NCBI GenBank assembly: GCA_016193465.1
Contig: JACPSE010000228.1
Coordinates: 1 to 44,037 of the forward strand
Source of the DNA: Deltaproteobacteria bacterium
GTDB lineage: Bacteria; Desulfobacterota; Binatia; UBA9968
DNA length: 44,037 nt
Direction: 5' to 3'
A program made the translations under genes and the position numbers. The notes beneath the pieces are model-generated. The model saw nothing but the letters and a program-made list of their open reading frames with translations, was not told where the DNA came from and searched no databases. Below are positions 15,457 to 24,606 of the stretch, piece after piece (the first letter of the stretch is position 1; each line of letters opens with the position of its first letter).

Positions 15457-17166
15457 ATGGCTAGAGACAAGAAAGACGGTGGGCTGAACCGCCGGGAGTT
15501 TATTCAGACCGCCGGAGCGACTGCGGCCGGACTGTTCCTTTCGGCCTGGCCTTCGGGTAAGGCACCGGCGGCCCAGGTTGCCGAGAAGCGCATCGTCATC
15601 GTGGCGCAACGCCGCACAGCAGGGTTTGCCAACCATGGCCGGTCAGATACGGAACAAACGGGCTTGGTTGACGCCGGACTCGCCGGGCAAAATCCCGTCA
15701 CCCTGGAGCGTTTCCCCTGGTTGGCCGAGGAGCTCCCTTCCATCAAGAAGGGAACCTGGAAAATCGACCAAAAGAACAAGACAATGGTCACGGTCTATCG
15801 CCTCCGCTCCGGCCTCAAATGGCATGACGGTAAGCCGTTTACATCCAAGGACTTCCAATTCGGTTGGGAGGTACATCACCACCCTGAATTTCCGCTCAGG
15901 GATCGCCTGGTGCCTGATCTCATTGAGAAGATCGAAACCCCTGACGTCCGCACGATCGTGATCCACTGGAAAGCGCTCTACAACGAGGCCTATGCTATCC
16001 AGAAACAGCAACTACGTGCTTGGCCGCGCCACATTCTCGAAGACGCGTTTCGATCGGGCAACATAAAGGCCCTGACGAAGCATCCCTACTGGAACCAGCA
16101 ATTCGTGGGCACGGGACCCTACCGGCTCGTCGACTACGGCGGCGGGACACAACTGGAATTGGAAGCAAATCCATACTACGTCTTCGGGAAGCCTAAAATC
16201 GGCCGCGTCACCTTCCGTGTGATCGAGGACACCAACACCTCCCTTTCGGCGATACTCGCAGGTGAAGTTGATCTTGCGCTACGCAACACGATTGCCTTTG
16301 ACGGCGCCGTGATCCTGAAAGAACAGTGGCAGACCAAGGGGCTTGGGCAGGTCAGCCTGAGGCCGGTCAGCCACACATGGGTGAACTTAAGCGGAACCAA
16401 TCCCCTCTTCAAAGACGTGCGCGTGCGCCGCGCGCTGTTACATGCCATTGACCGCAATGCTTTGGTGAAGAACGCCTTCAAAGGCTATGTTCCCGTGGTA
16501 CATTTTCCCATGTCCCCTTACCGCAAAGTATTCAAGAAGGCGGATGCCGCAGCAACCAAGTATGAATACAATCCTAATAGGGCGCAACAACTCCTGGCTG
16601 AGGCGGGCTGGAAGCCCGGCGCGGACGGCGTATTGGCAAACGAAAAGGGCGAACGTATGGAATTTGAGTTCCGTGCGGAAGCAGGGCGGCGCGGGGAAGA
16701 GCAGACACAGGCGATCGTTATCGATTATTGGAAAAAGATCGGAGCGCAATGCAGCGTGAAGAACATGCCCGGCCGGCTGTTGAATTCCGAGGAATTCCGC
16801 AATCGCTGGCCGGGAGCGATGGTGGGCGGACACAACCTCGTCGTCGAAGAGTGGGCGGAACGCTACCACAGCGCGGGAACCCCAACCGCCGAGAACCGTT
16901 ATTCCACAGAGTCGGTCACCCATTGGAATAACGCCCAGGCCGACGCGATCATGGATGAACTGAACACGATTATGCCTGAACAGCGGGCGATCCAGCTCCA
17001 GGTGGAGTTCGCCAAACTCTACACCCGAGATTTACCCCACCTGCCGATGTACTACAGCCCCGAAATCCTCGCGATCAAGAAGGGACTCCGAGGGGTCACG
17101 CCCCGGATTGAGAGCGGCGGCAACAACATGAACACCTGGAACATGCACGCGTGGGATAAAACCTAA
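15457..17166 (+). CDS. Tat-exported ABC solute-binding protein, family 5, copy 2
   Basis: The 569-residue paralogue of the gene at 12341 has its own twin-arginine signal (NRREFIQTAGATAAGLFLSA). It shares the same block order: RSGLKWHDGKPFTSKDFQFG, VGTGPYRLVDYGG, LAGEVDLALRNTIAFDGAVI, KDVRVRRALLHAIDRNALVK and AQQLLAEAGWKPGADGVLAN. It likely binds a peptide- or opine-like solute in the periplasm. Differences in the ligand cleft were not assessed. AAGGAGG lies close to ATG. It is separated from dppB by a 71-base repeat-like spacer. Two binders for one permease pair suggest a broadened substrate range. Confidence 0.92.
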   Translation: MARDKKDGGLNRREFIQTAGATAAGLFLSAWPSGKAPAAQVAEKRIVIVAQRRTAGFANHGRSDTEQTGLVDAGLAGQNPVTLERFPWLAEELPSIKKGTWKIDQKNKTMVTVYRLRSGLKWHDGKPFTSKDFQFGWEVHHHPEFPLRDRLVPDLIEKIETPDVRTIVIHWKALYNEAYAIQKQQLRAWPRHILEDAFRSGNIKALTKHPYWNQQFVGTGPYRLVDYGGGTQLELEANPYYVFGKPKIGRVTFRVIEDTNTSLSAILAGEVDLALRNTIAFDGAVILKEQWQTKGLGQVSLRPVSHTWVNLSGTNPLFKDVRVRRALLHAIDRNALVKNAFKGYVPVVHFPMSPYRKVFKKADAAATKYEYNPNRAQQLLAEAGWKPGADGVLANEKGERMEFEFRAEAGRRGEEQTQAIVIDYWKKIGAQCSVKNMPGRLLNSEEFRNRWPGAMVGGHNLVVEEWAERYHSAGTPTAENRYSTESVTHWNNAQADAIMDELNTIMPEQRAIQLQVEFAKLYTRDLPHLPMYYSPEILAIKKGLRGVTPRIESGGNNMNTWNMHAWDKT

Positions 17167-17237
17167 ATTTTAAAGCCGTGTTCGTGGCTCCGTGCTCGTG
17201 ATCGCGGCGAGCACGAGGAACGAGCACGATCACGACC
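17167..17237. repeat. GTGCTC/GTGATC-rich inverted-repeat spacer
   Basis: The 71-base gap is built from short units such as GTGCTC and GTGATC and their complements (CGTGCTCGTGATCG, then GCACGAGGAACGAGCACGAT), so the RNA can fold back on itself. The 14-mer CGTGCTCGTGATCG recurs at 27393-27406 in another ABC gene spacer. It leaves no clear ribosome site before the next ATG. Confidence 0.6.
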
Positions 17238-18209
17238 ATGCTTCACTATGTGAGCAAACGGCTCTTGGAGATGGTGCCTCTTCTCCTTTTCATCTCCGGC
17301 CTGATCTATCTTCTCCTTTACCTTATGCCAGGGGACCCTCTCTACAGCATGCTCGAAGACGTGCCGCACCTCCGACCTGAGGACTACGAGCGTCTGCGGA
17401 AGCTCTACGGCCTTGACGACCCCGTTTACGTCCAATACTGGAAGTGGCTTTGGCAGGTCATCCAGCTCAACCCAGGCTACTCCCGGGAATACGGGCAACC
17501 TGCTATGGACGTCATCCTCCCCGCACTAAAAAACACCCTGGTTTTGACCGTCGCCGCGGTGATCATCGGCAAATCGATCGCTATTGCCTTGGGAATATTT
17601 TCGGCGATCCGGCAGTATTCTCTCTGGGATTACGTCCTCACGGTCCTCACTTTTATCGGCTACTGCATCCCTGGCTTTTGGCTCGCTCTGATGATGATCA
17701 TCCTTTTTGCCGTGAAGCTCGGATGGTTTCCGACATCGGGGATAATCAGCCCTGATGTAGTGCCTGGGACCTGGACAGCAACGCTGGACTGGATCAAGCA
17801 CCTGATTCTCCCGATCGCTGTGCTGGCTATTTCGGAGATTATTCAGGTGCAACGCTACATGCGGTCCAGCCTCTTGGAGGTGCTGCGTCAGGACTACCTC
17901 ACCACTGCCAGGGCTAAGGGATTGAGCGAGAGGGCCGTCGTCGGACGGCACGCCCTGAAAAATGCCCTGATTCCGGTTGTGACCATCATTGCCATCACGA
18001 TGCCGCGGGTCATCGGAGGCTCGACCGTAGTGGAGACCGTGTTTGGCTATCCCGGTATAGGTCGGCTCCTGTACGTGTCGATCATGGGCAACGACTTTGT
18101 GGTTGCCATGACCGTTGTCATGCTTATCGCCCTCACGGTCGTTGCCTTTAACTTGCTTGCCGACATCCTCTACGGCTGGCTCGATCCTCGGATTCGGTAT
18201 CAGGACTAA
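17238..18209 (+). CDS. dppB: ABC transporter permease, DppB/OppB type
   Basis: The 323-residue inner-membrane protein has about six hydrophobic helices, an N-terminal span (LEMVPLLLFISGLIYLLLYL) followed by MPGDPLYSML, and the cytoplasmic EAA loop LRQDYLTTARAKGLSERAVV that docks on the ATPase. GGSTVVETVFGYPGIGRLL is the standard DppB signature after it. It forms the channel with the DppC-type partner five bases downstream. Substrate naming as dipeptide is by family only; nickel and opine systems look the same. No DppD/DppF ATPase follows. Confidence 0.93.
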   Translation: MLHYVSKRLLEMVPLLLFISGLIYLLLYLMPGDPLYSMLEDVPHLRPEDYERLRKLYGLDDPVYVQYWKWLWQVIQLNPGYSREYGQPAMDVILPALKNTLVLTVAAVIIGKSIAIALGIFSAIRQYSLWDYVLTVLTFIGYCIPGFWLALMMIILFAVKLGWFPTSGIISPDVVPGTWTATLDWIKHLILPIAVLAISEIIQVQRYMRSSLLEVLRQDYLTTARAKGLSERAVVGRHALKNALIPVVTIIAITMPRVIGGSTVVETVFGYPGIGRLLYVSIMGNDFVVAMTVVMLIALTVVAFNLLADILYGWLDPRIRYQD

Positions 18210-18214
18210 GCGCC

Positions 18215-19108
18215 ATGAGGGAAAACAAAATGGTCGGGGCAAATTCAACGAAACTGGCGGCGGGCTACTGGCCGACGGTGTGGCGCCGTTTCAGACAGCA
18301 CCGCGTAGCCTATGTCGGCCTTTTTTTCTTTTTCGCGTTGATCCTTTTGGTGGTTGTGGGTCCTTATCTCGTCCTGTATCGACTGGACCAAATCTCGCTG
18401 AGCGAACGGATGCACGGACCGTCGCTCAGCCACTGGTTTGGCACGGACGAGCTAGGAAGAGACACTTGGGTCCGCATTATGTACGGCGGACGGGTATCCC
18501 TGATCGTCGGCCTCACGGTCGGGTTCAGCACGGTGCTGATCGGCGGGCTCGTCGGGGTTGTCGCGGGCTATGTGGGAGGACGGCTTGACAACATCCTCAT
18601 GCGGATCGTCGATATCATCTATACAATTCCCAGGATCGTCCTCCTCCTGGTGCTCTCCAAAGTGGCCGGGCCCGGACTGGTCAACATTGTCATCATCCTG
18701 GTCGCCTTGGAGTGGACGAATGCAGCCCGTCTGGCGCGAGGAGCGGTCCTCTCTTACCGCGAGCAAGAGTTTGTCCTGGCGGCTCAGTGCTTGGGGGCAT
18801 CTCGCTGGCGGATCATGCTGAGACATCTCCTTCCCAACGCCCTCGCTCCGCTCATCGTGGCCGCCACTCTCGATGCCGGCGCTGCCATTCGAGCCGAGAC
18901 AACTCTCAGCTTCCTCGGCCTCGGCATCCAACCCCCAACGCCGAGCTGGGGAAATCTGCTTACCAACGCCTCGACCAACATCTTTATCGCGCCGCTCCAG
19001 GTTTTCTTGCCCGGTCTGTTCATCTTTTTCGCCCTGATGAGCTTCAACCTTCTGGGCGATGCGCTCCGGGACGCGATGGACCCGCGTCTCACACAAGTAA
19101 GACGCTAG
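18215..19108 (+). CDS. dppC: ABC transporter permease, DppC/OppC type
   Basis: The 297-residue permease has the DppC-type N-terminus (WRRFRQHRVAYVGLFFFFAL) with a first span, the HWFGTDELGRDTWVRIMYGG block that is diagnostic for this family, and the EAA loop EFVLAAQCLGASRWRIMLRH followed by LPNALAPLIV. It partners the DppB protein and closes the transport operon. ATG at 18215 is used; an internal ATG at 18230 is possible. After it comes a ~300-base gap and an unrelated gene, so the ATPases are encoded elsewhere. Confidence 0.93.
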   Translation: MRENKMVGANSTKLAAGYWPTVWRRFRQHRVAYVGLFFFFALILLVVVGPYLVLYRLDQISLSERMHGPSLSHWFGTDELGRDTWVRIMYGGRVSLIVGLTVGFSTVLIGGLVGVVAGYVGGRLDNILMRIVDIIYTIPRIVLLLVLSKVAGPGLVNIVIILVALEWTNAARLARGAVLSYREQEFVLAAQCLGASRWRIMLRHLLPNALAPLIVAATLDAGAAIRAETTLSFLGLGIQPPTPSWGNLLTNASTNIFIAPLQVFLPGLFIFFALMSFNLLGDALRDAMDPRLTQVRR

Positions 19109-19199
19109 ACTCTCAACGTCCGAGGAGCGACGATGCTGAGAAAGGGCGTGCAGGCAGCGCAAGGCCTGCGCGGAGGCCGTGCGCGTGCTTAAAGGGAAA

Positions 19200-19219
19200 T
19201 TTACAAAGAATCTTGTAAA
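19200..19219. promoter_or_regulatory. Dyad TTTACAA-N6-TTGTAAA
   Basis: A perfect 7-bp inverted repeat with a six-base spacer stands in the 298-base gap between the permease and the DUF1015 gene. It is followed at 19245-19261 by a small hairpin (GGCCG, seven A, CGGCC). It could be an operator or part of a leader. Otherwise I see no gene in 19109-19406. Confidence 0.3.
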
Positions 19220-19406
19220 CCCGGATGTTCTGCGATACATAGGGGGCCGAAAAAAACGGCCATTTGAGTTTTTGACGCATGCTAGGCTGAAGAAGGCCAG
19301 GCGGGCAGGAGGGATTTCTTGCCCGAATGACCCGGCCGGAGGGGAATGAGACTGAAGGCTCTCTTCCCCGATGAATCAAATTTTACTGTATTGTAGTTAG
19401 ACGCCG

Positions 19407-20747
19407 ATGGTACGCATCGCTTCCTTTCGCGGGATTCTCTACAACCAAAAAAAGATCCGGGATGTGTCCAAAGTGATCGCGCCCCCCTATGATGTGATCA
19501 CGCCGGAAGAGCAGGAGAAGCTCCACCGGAAATCTCCCTATAACGTCGTGCGCCTGATCCTGAGCCAGGAGCCAAGCCCCTATGAGAGCGTCGCGCGACT
19601 CTTCGACGGCTGGCGGACGGAGAAGATTTTCGTCCGTGATGAAAAGCCCGCCCTCTACTTCTTAAGCCACCGCTTCTCCGACAGAGAAGGGAAAGAGAGA
19701 GAGCGCCTGGGTTTTATCGCCCTCGCCCGTCTGGAAGATTTCTCCAGCGGCACGATTCGACCGCACGAGAAGACGCTGGCGGCGCCCAAAGAGGATCGTC
19801 TACGCCTCATGCTCGCCTGCCACGCCAACCTGAGTCCGATCTTTGCCCTCTATTCCCATTTCAAGCAGACCATCAACCGGACGCTGGCCGAGCAGATGCA
19901 GGGAGTTCCTCCCCTTATAGAGGCCAGGGAAGACAGAGGTGGGACGTGTCGCCTCTGGCGCGTTACCGATCCCGAGATCATCTGTCTGGCGCAGCGAGAA
20001 ATGGCAGAGCGGCCCTTGCTGATCGCAGACGGCCATCACCGCTACGAGGCCGCGCTCAATTACCGCAACCGTTTGCGCGAACAGCGGGGAACCTGGAGCG
20101 GGCGGGAGGCATTCAACTACGTGATGATGTATTTCGCCGACATCAACGATGACGGACTGGTCATTCTCCCGACGCACCGCCTGGTGCGCTCGTTTCCGCC
20201 CATCCCCTTTCAGAAATTGGAAGAGGAGCTGCAGAAATATTTTTATCTTGAGCCATATCCTAAAACCCCCGAAGGCCAGCGCTGGTTCCTGCGCGCCCTG
20301 AGGAGCAGCGGGAAAAAGCGCCACCTCATCGGCGCCGCTTTCAAGCGGGATCCGCGCTATCTCATCCTGCGGCTGAAAAATAGGAGGATCATGCAGCGGC
20401 TGGCAAAAGATCTGAGCGATCCGTTGCGCGACCTGGACGTGAGCGCCCTACACCTGCTCATCCTGGAGCACATCCTTGGCATGACGGTCGAAGAACAGAC
20501 TGAAGGCGAAGTACTCGGGTACTCGCAGGATGAAGAGAAGGCGCTGAAAGCGGTGGATAAGGAGGATTACCAGGCGGCTTTTATTTTAAATCCGCCCAAG
20601 CCAGAGGAGATCCTGGCCGTTGTCCAAAGGGGCGAGAAAATGCCCCAGAAGTCCACTTACTTCTATCCCAAACTCATCAGCGGACTGGTGATCAACAAGA
20701 TCGATCCGGAGGAAGAAATCTCAGACCAGCCTGAAGGTCAGGCGTAA
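19407..20747 (+). CDS. DUF1015-family protein
   Basis: The 446-residue soluble protein has the DUF1015 hallmarks: an N-terminal APPYDVI (AKVIAPPYDVITPEEQ-like block), the HEKT motif (RPHEKTLAAPKEDRL), and the central ADGHHRYEAALNYR signature. A conserved late block, GEVLGYSQDEEKALKAVD, is followed by the ending STYFYPKLISGLVIN, also typical. The family is widespread in bacteria and archaea and often lies near serine-biosynthesis genes; its activity is not firmly known to me. Here it stands alone between transporter operons. Length is normal. Confidence 0.93.
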   Translation: MVRIASFRGILYNQKKIRDVSKVIAPPYDVITPEEQEKLHRKSPYNVVRLILSQEPSPYESVARLFDGWRTEKIFVRDEKPALYFLSHRFSDREGKERERLGFIALARLEDFSSGTIRPHEKTLAAPKEDRLRLMLACHANLSPIFALYSHFKQTINRTLAEQMQGVPPLIEAREDRGGTCRLWRVTDPEIICLAQREMAERPLLIADGHHRYEAALNYRNRLREQRGTWSGREAFNYVMMYFADINDDGLVILPTHRLVRSFPPIPFQKLEEELQKYFYLEPYPKTPEGQRWFLRALRSSGKKRHLIGAAFKRDPRYLILRLKNRRIMQRLAKDLSDPLRDLDVSALHLLILEHILGMTVEEQTEGEVLGYSQDEEKALKAVDKEDYQAAFILNPPKPEEILAVVQRGEKMPQKSTYFYPKLISGLVINKIDPEEEISDQPEGQA

Positions 20748-20774
20748 GGTTCCCTGCAAAAAGGAGGAAAAATC

Positions 20775-21770
20775 ATGAAGGTCAAGGCTTTATTACGGTA
20801 TGTGACGATCTGGGCGGTTCTTTGTCCGGGTTTTGGCGGGTATCTCTTCGCCGCCCAGATGTACGCGATCTGGACAAGCGAGGCTGGAGTCTATGCTCCG
20901 GCGTGGGTGACAAAAGAAGCCCATCTCTTTGAGAAATATGGAAATCAGGCGCAGTTGATATTCATCCAAGGCGCGACCTCGGCGGCGGCGGCGTTGATTT
21001 CCGGCGATGCGCAAATTGGATTTTTCTCTCCCCAGGTAGTGATCACAGGCAGCATGGGAGGTCTCGACCTCGTGATGGTGGCACGGCTGGGAAACTTCAT
21101 TGAGAACCAGATCTTCGGCAGAAAAGGCATAACGAGTCTGAAACAAATTAAGAGCCTGGCTATCAGCCGGTTTGGAAGCAGCGCCGACTTTGTCGGACGG
21201 GTTTTGGTCGAGCGCGCGGGACTGAAGCCCGACAGCGAAGTCGCCTTTTTGCAGTTTGGAAATCAGTCCAACCGACTGGCGGCGTTGGAAACAGTCAGAG
21301 CCGATGCGGCCATCGTGACTCCGCCCATGACGCTGCAGGCCAGAAAAATGGGTTTTCCGCTGTTGGCGGATGGAATGAAATTGCAAATCCCCTACTCGAG
21401 CGCCATGGTGGTGGTCCGCCGGTCCTATCTAGATAGAAACCGTGAGGCCGTCCGCAATGCGTTGAAGGCGATTATCGAAGGGATCCATTACTACAAGGCC
21501 AACCGGGAACCGACGCTCAAAATCCTTTCCAAGTACTTGAGAGTTCAAGACCGCGAAGTCCTTGAGGAGAGCCTTCGCGCATACGACTTTGCCTTAAAGC
21601 CTTATCCTTCAAGAGAATACTTTGAGCTTCCCATTCAGGAAGTCGCCAGAAAGGACCCTAAGGTTTTGAAGGAAAATCCGGAACGCTTCGCCGACTCCTC
21701 CCTGATGAGGGAGCTGGATGAGAGCGGGTTCATAGACAAGTTAACGCGTGAATACGGTCTAAAGAAGTGA
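20775..21770 (+). CDS. ABC solute-binding protein, NMT1/SsuA-like
   Basis: The 331-residue protein begins with a signal peptide (MKVKALLRYVTIWAVLCPGF, then GGYLFAA). The mature fold is that of NMT1/THI5-like binders of sulphonates, nitrate, taurine and pyrimidines: WVTKEAHLFEKYG, IFIQGATSAAAALISGDAQI, FGSSADFVGRVLVERAGLKP and the later hinge AAIVTPPMTLQARKMGFPLL. AAGGAGG precedes ATG. No permease or ATPase of the SsuBC type is adjacent, so it is an orphan component. It is convergent with the next gene. Confidence 0.86.
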   Translation: MKVKALLRYVTIWAVLCPGFGGYLFAAQMYAIWTSEAGVYAPAWVTKEAHLFEKYGNQAQLIFIQGATSAAAALISGDAQIGFFSPQVVITGSMGGLDLVMVARLGNFIENQIFGRKGITSLKQIKSLAISRFGSSADFVGRVLVERAGLKPDSEVAFLQFGNQSNRLAALETVRADAAIVTPPMTLQARKMGFPLLADGMKLQIPYSSAMVVVRRSYLDRNREAVRNALKAIIEGIHYYKANREPTLKILSKYLRVQDREVLEESLRAYDFALKPYPSREYFELPIQEVARKDPKVLKENPERFADSSLMRELDESGFIDKLTREYGLKK

Positions 21771-21848
21771 GGCTGCATGGCTACTCGAGAATCCATTCGA
21801 CTCGAGGCAAAAAAGGTCAGCCTCGCCTAGCTCGCCGTCAACGCCCTG

Positions 21849-23006
21849 TTACTTCTCCGGCCTCGGAAAGCCATAAGCCTTGACCATCTCGCTTGAATAT
21901 TCATCAAGCTTCAAGGCATGGCTCCAGTCCACAACCGATAGTTGCTTCCCTCGTGTCTCCAACTCAAGGAACGACCCGGGGGTCAAGATTGAGGCCTGGT
22001 TAGGCCCATATTGGTCGATGACCTTCTGAGCCTCAGGCGAGGCTTGAAATTCCAACCACAAAAGAGCCGCATGGGGGTGCGCGGCCGTATTTAAGACACC
22101 GTCCGCCCTCGGAACAAGCCTCGTTGGGACCGGTTCCACAACCTTGTAAGCTAAAACACCCGCCTTGTCTCTCCCTTGAGCTCGTTGAACGCTATTTAGG
22201 TTGGGCGCAATCATCAGCGCATATTCGCCGACCATCATGGCTGAAAGCATCCGCGTTGCTCCTCTTACCCACACGGGTTGTTGCTCGGCCAGCTTGCGCG
22301 AGAAATCCAATATCTTTTCCAGACCCCAAGCGGGCACAAGGGCAGCCACCATGTGGGGCCGGATATCCATGATAAACTTCTTTCCCTTGAATTCGGGCCT
22401 CAGCAAATCTTCCCATTTGGCGGGCGCCTTGTCCGGCGGGAGGAGATTCTTGTTAAACGCCACCACTTGAATGATGGAGGTCGATGAAACCGTATTGCGA
22501 TTGAGTGGGTCCACCATCTTCGGGTTGATGCTGACCACTCCTTGAGACGCCATCCCGAGGATGTCGAATTTCTTCTGAAAAGGGATGTACTCCTTGTAAA
22601 AATCTATCGGGATGAAGGTGGCGTCCCAATTTGTGCTCCTTCCCGACTTCATTTCAAGAATAAAGCGCTGATAAGCGTCGGTACCGTCAATTTCCTCGAC
22701 GTAAGTCTCAATGAAGGGATATTTTTTGGTAAAGGCGCTCACCAGGGCCTTGATGGCAACTACTTCCAGGCCGAAAAGAGCCCGCAGCTTCCCTTCCCCT
22801 TTGGCTTTTGCGACGATGTCGTCATGATTGCTGAGAAAAGCGTATCCCTTTGCCTCCGCCTCCTGTTTGGCTTTCGCGATTGGAGGACTTGCCGATGCCG
22901 CAGAGACAGGGGATTTCGACAACACAAACAGAGCCGCAAAAAAAAGGACCACCCCTAAAACCTGGCTGCTGGAACGGTTGAAACCTTGCCTGCAATAAGT
23001 GTTCAT
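21849..23006 (-). CDS. ABC solute-binding protein, family 1-like (iron/polyamine type)
   Basis: The protein has about 385 residues. ATG 23006 is chosen because GAGGAG lies six bases upstream; an in-frame start eight codons earlier lacks such a site. A signal peptide (VLGVVLFFAALFVLSKSPVS, then AASA) directs export. The binding-protein fold shows WEDLLRPEFKGKKFIMDIRP, VGEYALMIAPN and the late HPHAALLWLEFQASPEAQKV, which are family-1/13 features of extracellular binders. It begins 33 bases after the amidohydrolase stop and is probably co-transcribed with it, so it may bind the amidohydrolase's substrate. Confidence 0.85.
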   Translation of the reverse strand: MNTYCRQGFNRSSSQVLGVVLFFAALFVLSKSPVSAASASPPIAKAKQEAEAKGYAFLSNHDDIVAKAKGEGKLRALFGLEVVAIKALVSAFTKKYPFIETYVEEIDGTDAYQRFILEMKSGRSTNWDATFIPIDFYKEYIPFQKKFDILGMASQGVVSINPKMVDPLNRNTVSSTSIIQVVAFNKNLLPPDKAPAKWEDLLRPEFKGKKFIMDIRPHMVAALVPAWGLEKILDFSRKLAEQQPVWVRGATRMLSAMMVGEYALMIAPNLNSVQRAQGRDKAGVLAYKVVEPVPTRLVPRADGVLNTAAHPHAALLWLEFQASPEAQKVIDQYGPNQASILTPGSFLELETRGKQLSVVDWSHALKLDEYSSEMVKAYGFPRPEK

Positions 23007-23039
23007 AATAGCTCCTCTTCGATGCCCCATGGATTGAAC

Positions 23040-24425
23040 CTATCTTCCAACGGGCGTGATCAGCTCTCCACCGCCGGGTTTGCCGACCACCCTCCCATCC
23101 TGCATCACAACTTTGCCTCGGACAATGGTATAAACCGGCGCGCCTTTGACCTTGCGCCCGTGATACGGAGTCCAGCCCACGCGTGTATAGGTCGTCTCGT
23201 TTGTAATCGTCTCCTCGCGCTTCATGTCCACGATGGTGAGATCGGCATCCGATCCGATCTGAATTGTTCCCTTCCTCGGATAGACGCCGAAGATCCGGGC
23301 CGGATTGTAGGAGGTGATGCGCACCAGCTTATCCAGACTGAGTTTGCCTTCGTTAACCGCGGTCAAAAAAAGCTTCAGGTAATCCTGAATCTGCGGCTCG
23401 CCGCCGGGAGATTTCCACATATCCTTCCAGCCGATATCTTTCTCTTCCTTCGTGTGAGGAGCGTGATCGGTGCCGATTAAATCCACGGTCCCATCCTCGA
23501 TTCCCTTCCAAAGCGCTTCGACGTGACGCTCCGGCACCCAAAAGCCCAGACAGTACGGTCCGAGCTTCTCGACATTCTCCCAGGAGCCCAGAAACAGCGC
23601 CCACGGATTCACCTCGACGCTTACAGGACGCCCCTCCTCTTTAGCCCGCCGCGCCATCTCCAACCCGCCAGGGGTGCTCATATGGAGGATATCGAGCTTC
23701 ACCCCGGTGGCTTTCTGAAAACGCACAATGGTGGCGATGGCGCTATCCCAGATGATCCCGTCGAAGTCGCGGTACGCCTTGGCATAGGCTTGCGGGCTGC
23801 GGTCACCGCGCTGCCAGTATTTTTGCTCTATGACATCCATCAGATCCTGATCGTGGGGATGGACCATGAGGGGCAGGCCGGTCTTGGCCACCTCCTCGAA
23901 GCAGCGGAAAAGCGCGCCGTGGTTGTGGAGCCCGATGCCTGGCATGTGGGGATAGTCTCTTCCCGTGTCTCTGACCATGAAGATTTTGAAGGCGAGGCAG
24001 CCTGCCTCGGCTAGCTTGGAGATCTCTTCCGGCACCGTCCCGGAGGGATTGTGGTTAAAGTCCACAAGCGCCTTTTTTTTACTTAGCTCGATCACGTTAC
24101 GGTAGCGCTCGACCGTCGTGGTCGGCGGATCGACATTCGGCATGCCGACCGAGAGCGTCACGCCACCGGCGGCGGCTGCCTGAGTGGCTGTCGTAATATC
24201 CTCTTTGTGCGTAAATCCAGGCTCCCTGTGGTGCGTATGGGTATCGATCAGGCCGGGAATGACTACTTTCCCCTTGGCGTCTATGGCTGCTTTAGAGGAC
24301 TGGGCTAGGACCGCCGAGATCCCCAGCGCCGCTATCTTCCCTTCGCGCACCCCGATGTCCGCTGTGATAAAGCCGCCCGGCGTCCAGACCTCTGCGCCTC
24401 TAACGATCAGATCGAAATTCTCCAT
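23040..24425 (-). CDS. Dihydroorotase/allantoinase-type amidohydrolase
   Basis: The 461-residue cyclic amidohydrolase has a binuclear zinc site that is complete: H-x-H in LIDTHTHHREPG (~61-63), the lysine to be carboxylated in LAFKIFMVRD (~150), His in MVHPHDQDL (~187) and ILHMSTPGG (~245), and Asp in GTDHAPHTKEE (~318). It hydrolyses a cyclic amide or ureide; allantoin, dihydropyrimidine or hydantoin are possible and cannot be separated here. It is probably not the pyrimidine-pathway PyrC, because no pyr genes are near and it is paired with an exported binding protein. It is divergent from the gene at 24607. Confidence 0.9.
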   Translation of the reverse strand: MENFDLIVRGAEVWTPGGFITADIGVREGKIAALGISAVLAQSSKAAIDAKGKVVIPGLIDTHTHHREPGFTHKEDITTATQAAAAGGVTLSVGMPNVDPPTTTVERYRNVIELSKKKALVDFNHNPSGTVPEEISKLAEAGCLAFKIFMVRDTGRDYPHMPGIGLHNHGALFRCFEEVAKTGLPLMVHPHDQDLMDVIEQKYWQRGDRSPQAYAKAYRDFDGIIWDSAIATIVRFQKATGVKLDILHMSTPGGLEMARRAKEEGRPVSVEVNPWALFLGSWENVEKLGPYCLGFWVPERHVEALWKGIEDGTVDLIGTDHAPHTKEEKDIGWKDMWKSPGGEPQIQDYLKLFLTAVNEGKLSLDKLVRITSYNPARIFGVYPRKGTIQIGSDADLTIVDMKREETITNETTYTRVGWTPYHGRKVKGAPVYTIVRGKVVMQDGRVVGKPGGGELITPVGR

Positions 24426-24606
24426 GAAAATCTCCGTTCAAAAAACTTTGAAAATCCTATATATGACCAGGCCAAATCCCTGTCAACAGCCCTTCAATCC
24501 TGGTACCCTCTGACCTTAATAACTCAGGATCTTGACTCCCATCCGCAAATTTGAAACTATCTCCCCCTGCTTCGTCTAACGGGATAGAGAAAGGAGGCAA
24601 AGAGTT

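Noticed and set aside
19129-19190. Short plus-strand peptide (MLRKGVQAAQGLRGGRARA)
   Set aside because: It has no homologue or hydrophobic segment, only a partial ribosome site, and lies in a GC-rich hairpin region.
21804-21824. Terminator between the convergent binding-protein genes
   Set aside because: GAGGC/GCCTC is only a 5-bp stem with an A-rich loop and lacks a following T-run on either strand; termination is likely in this gap but not shown.
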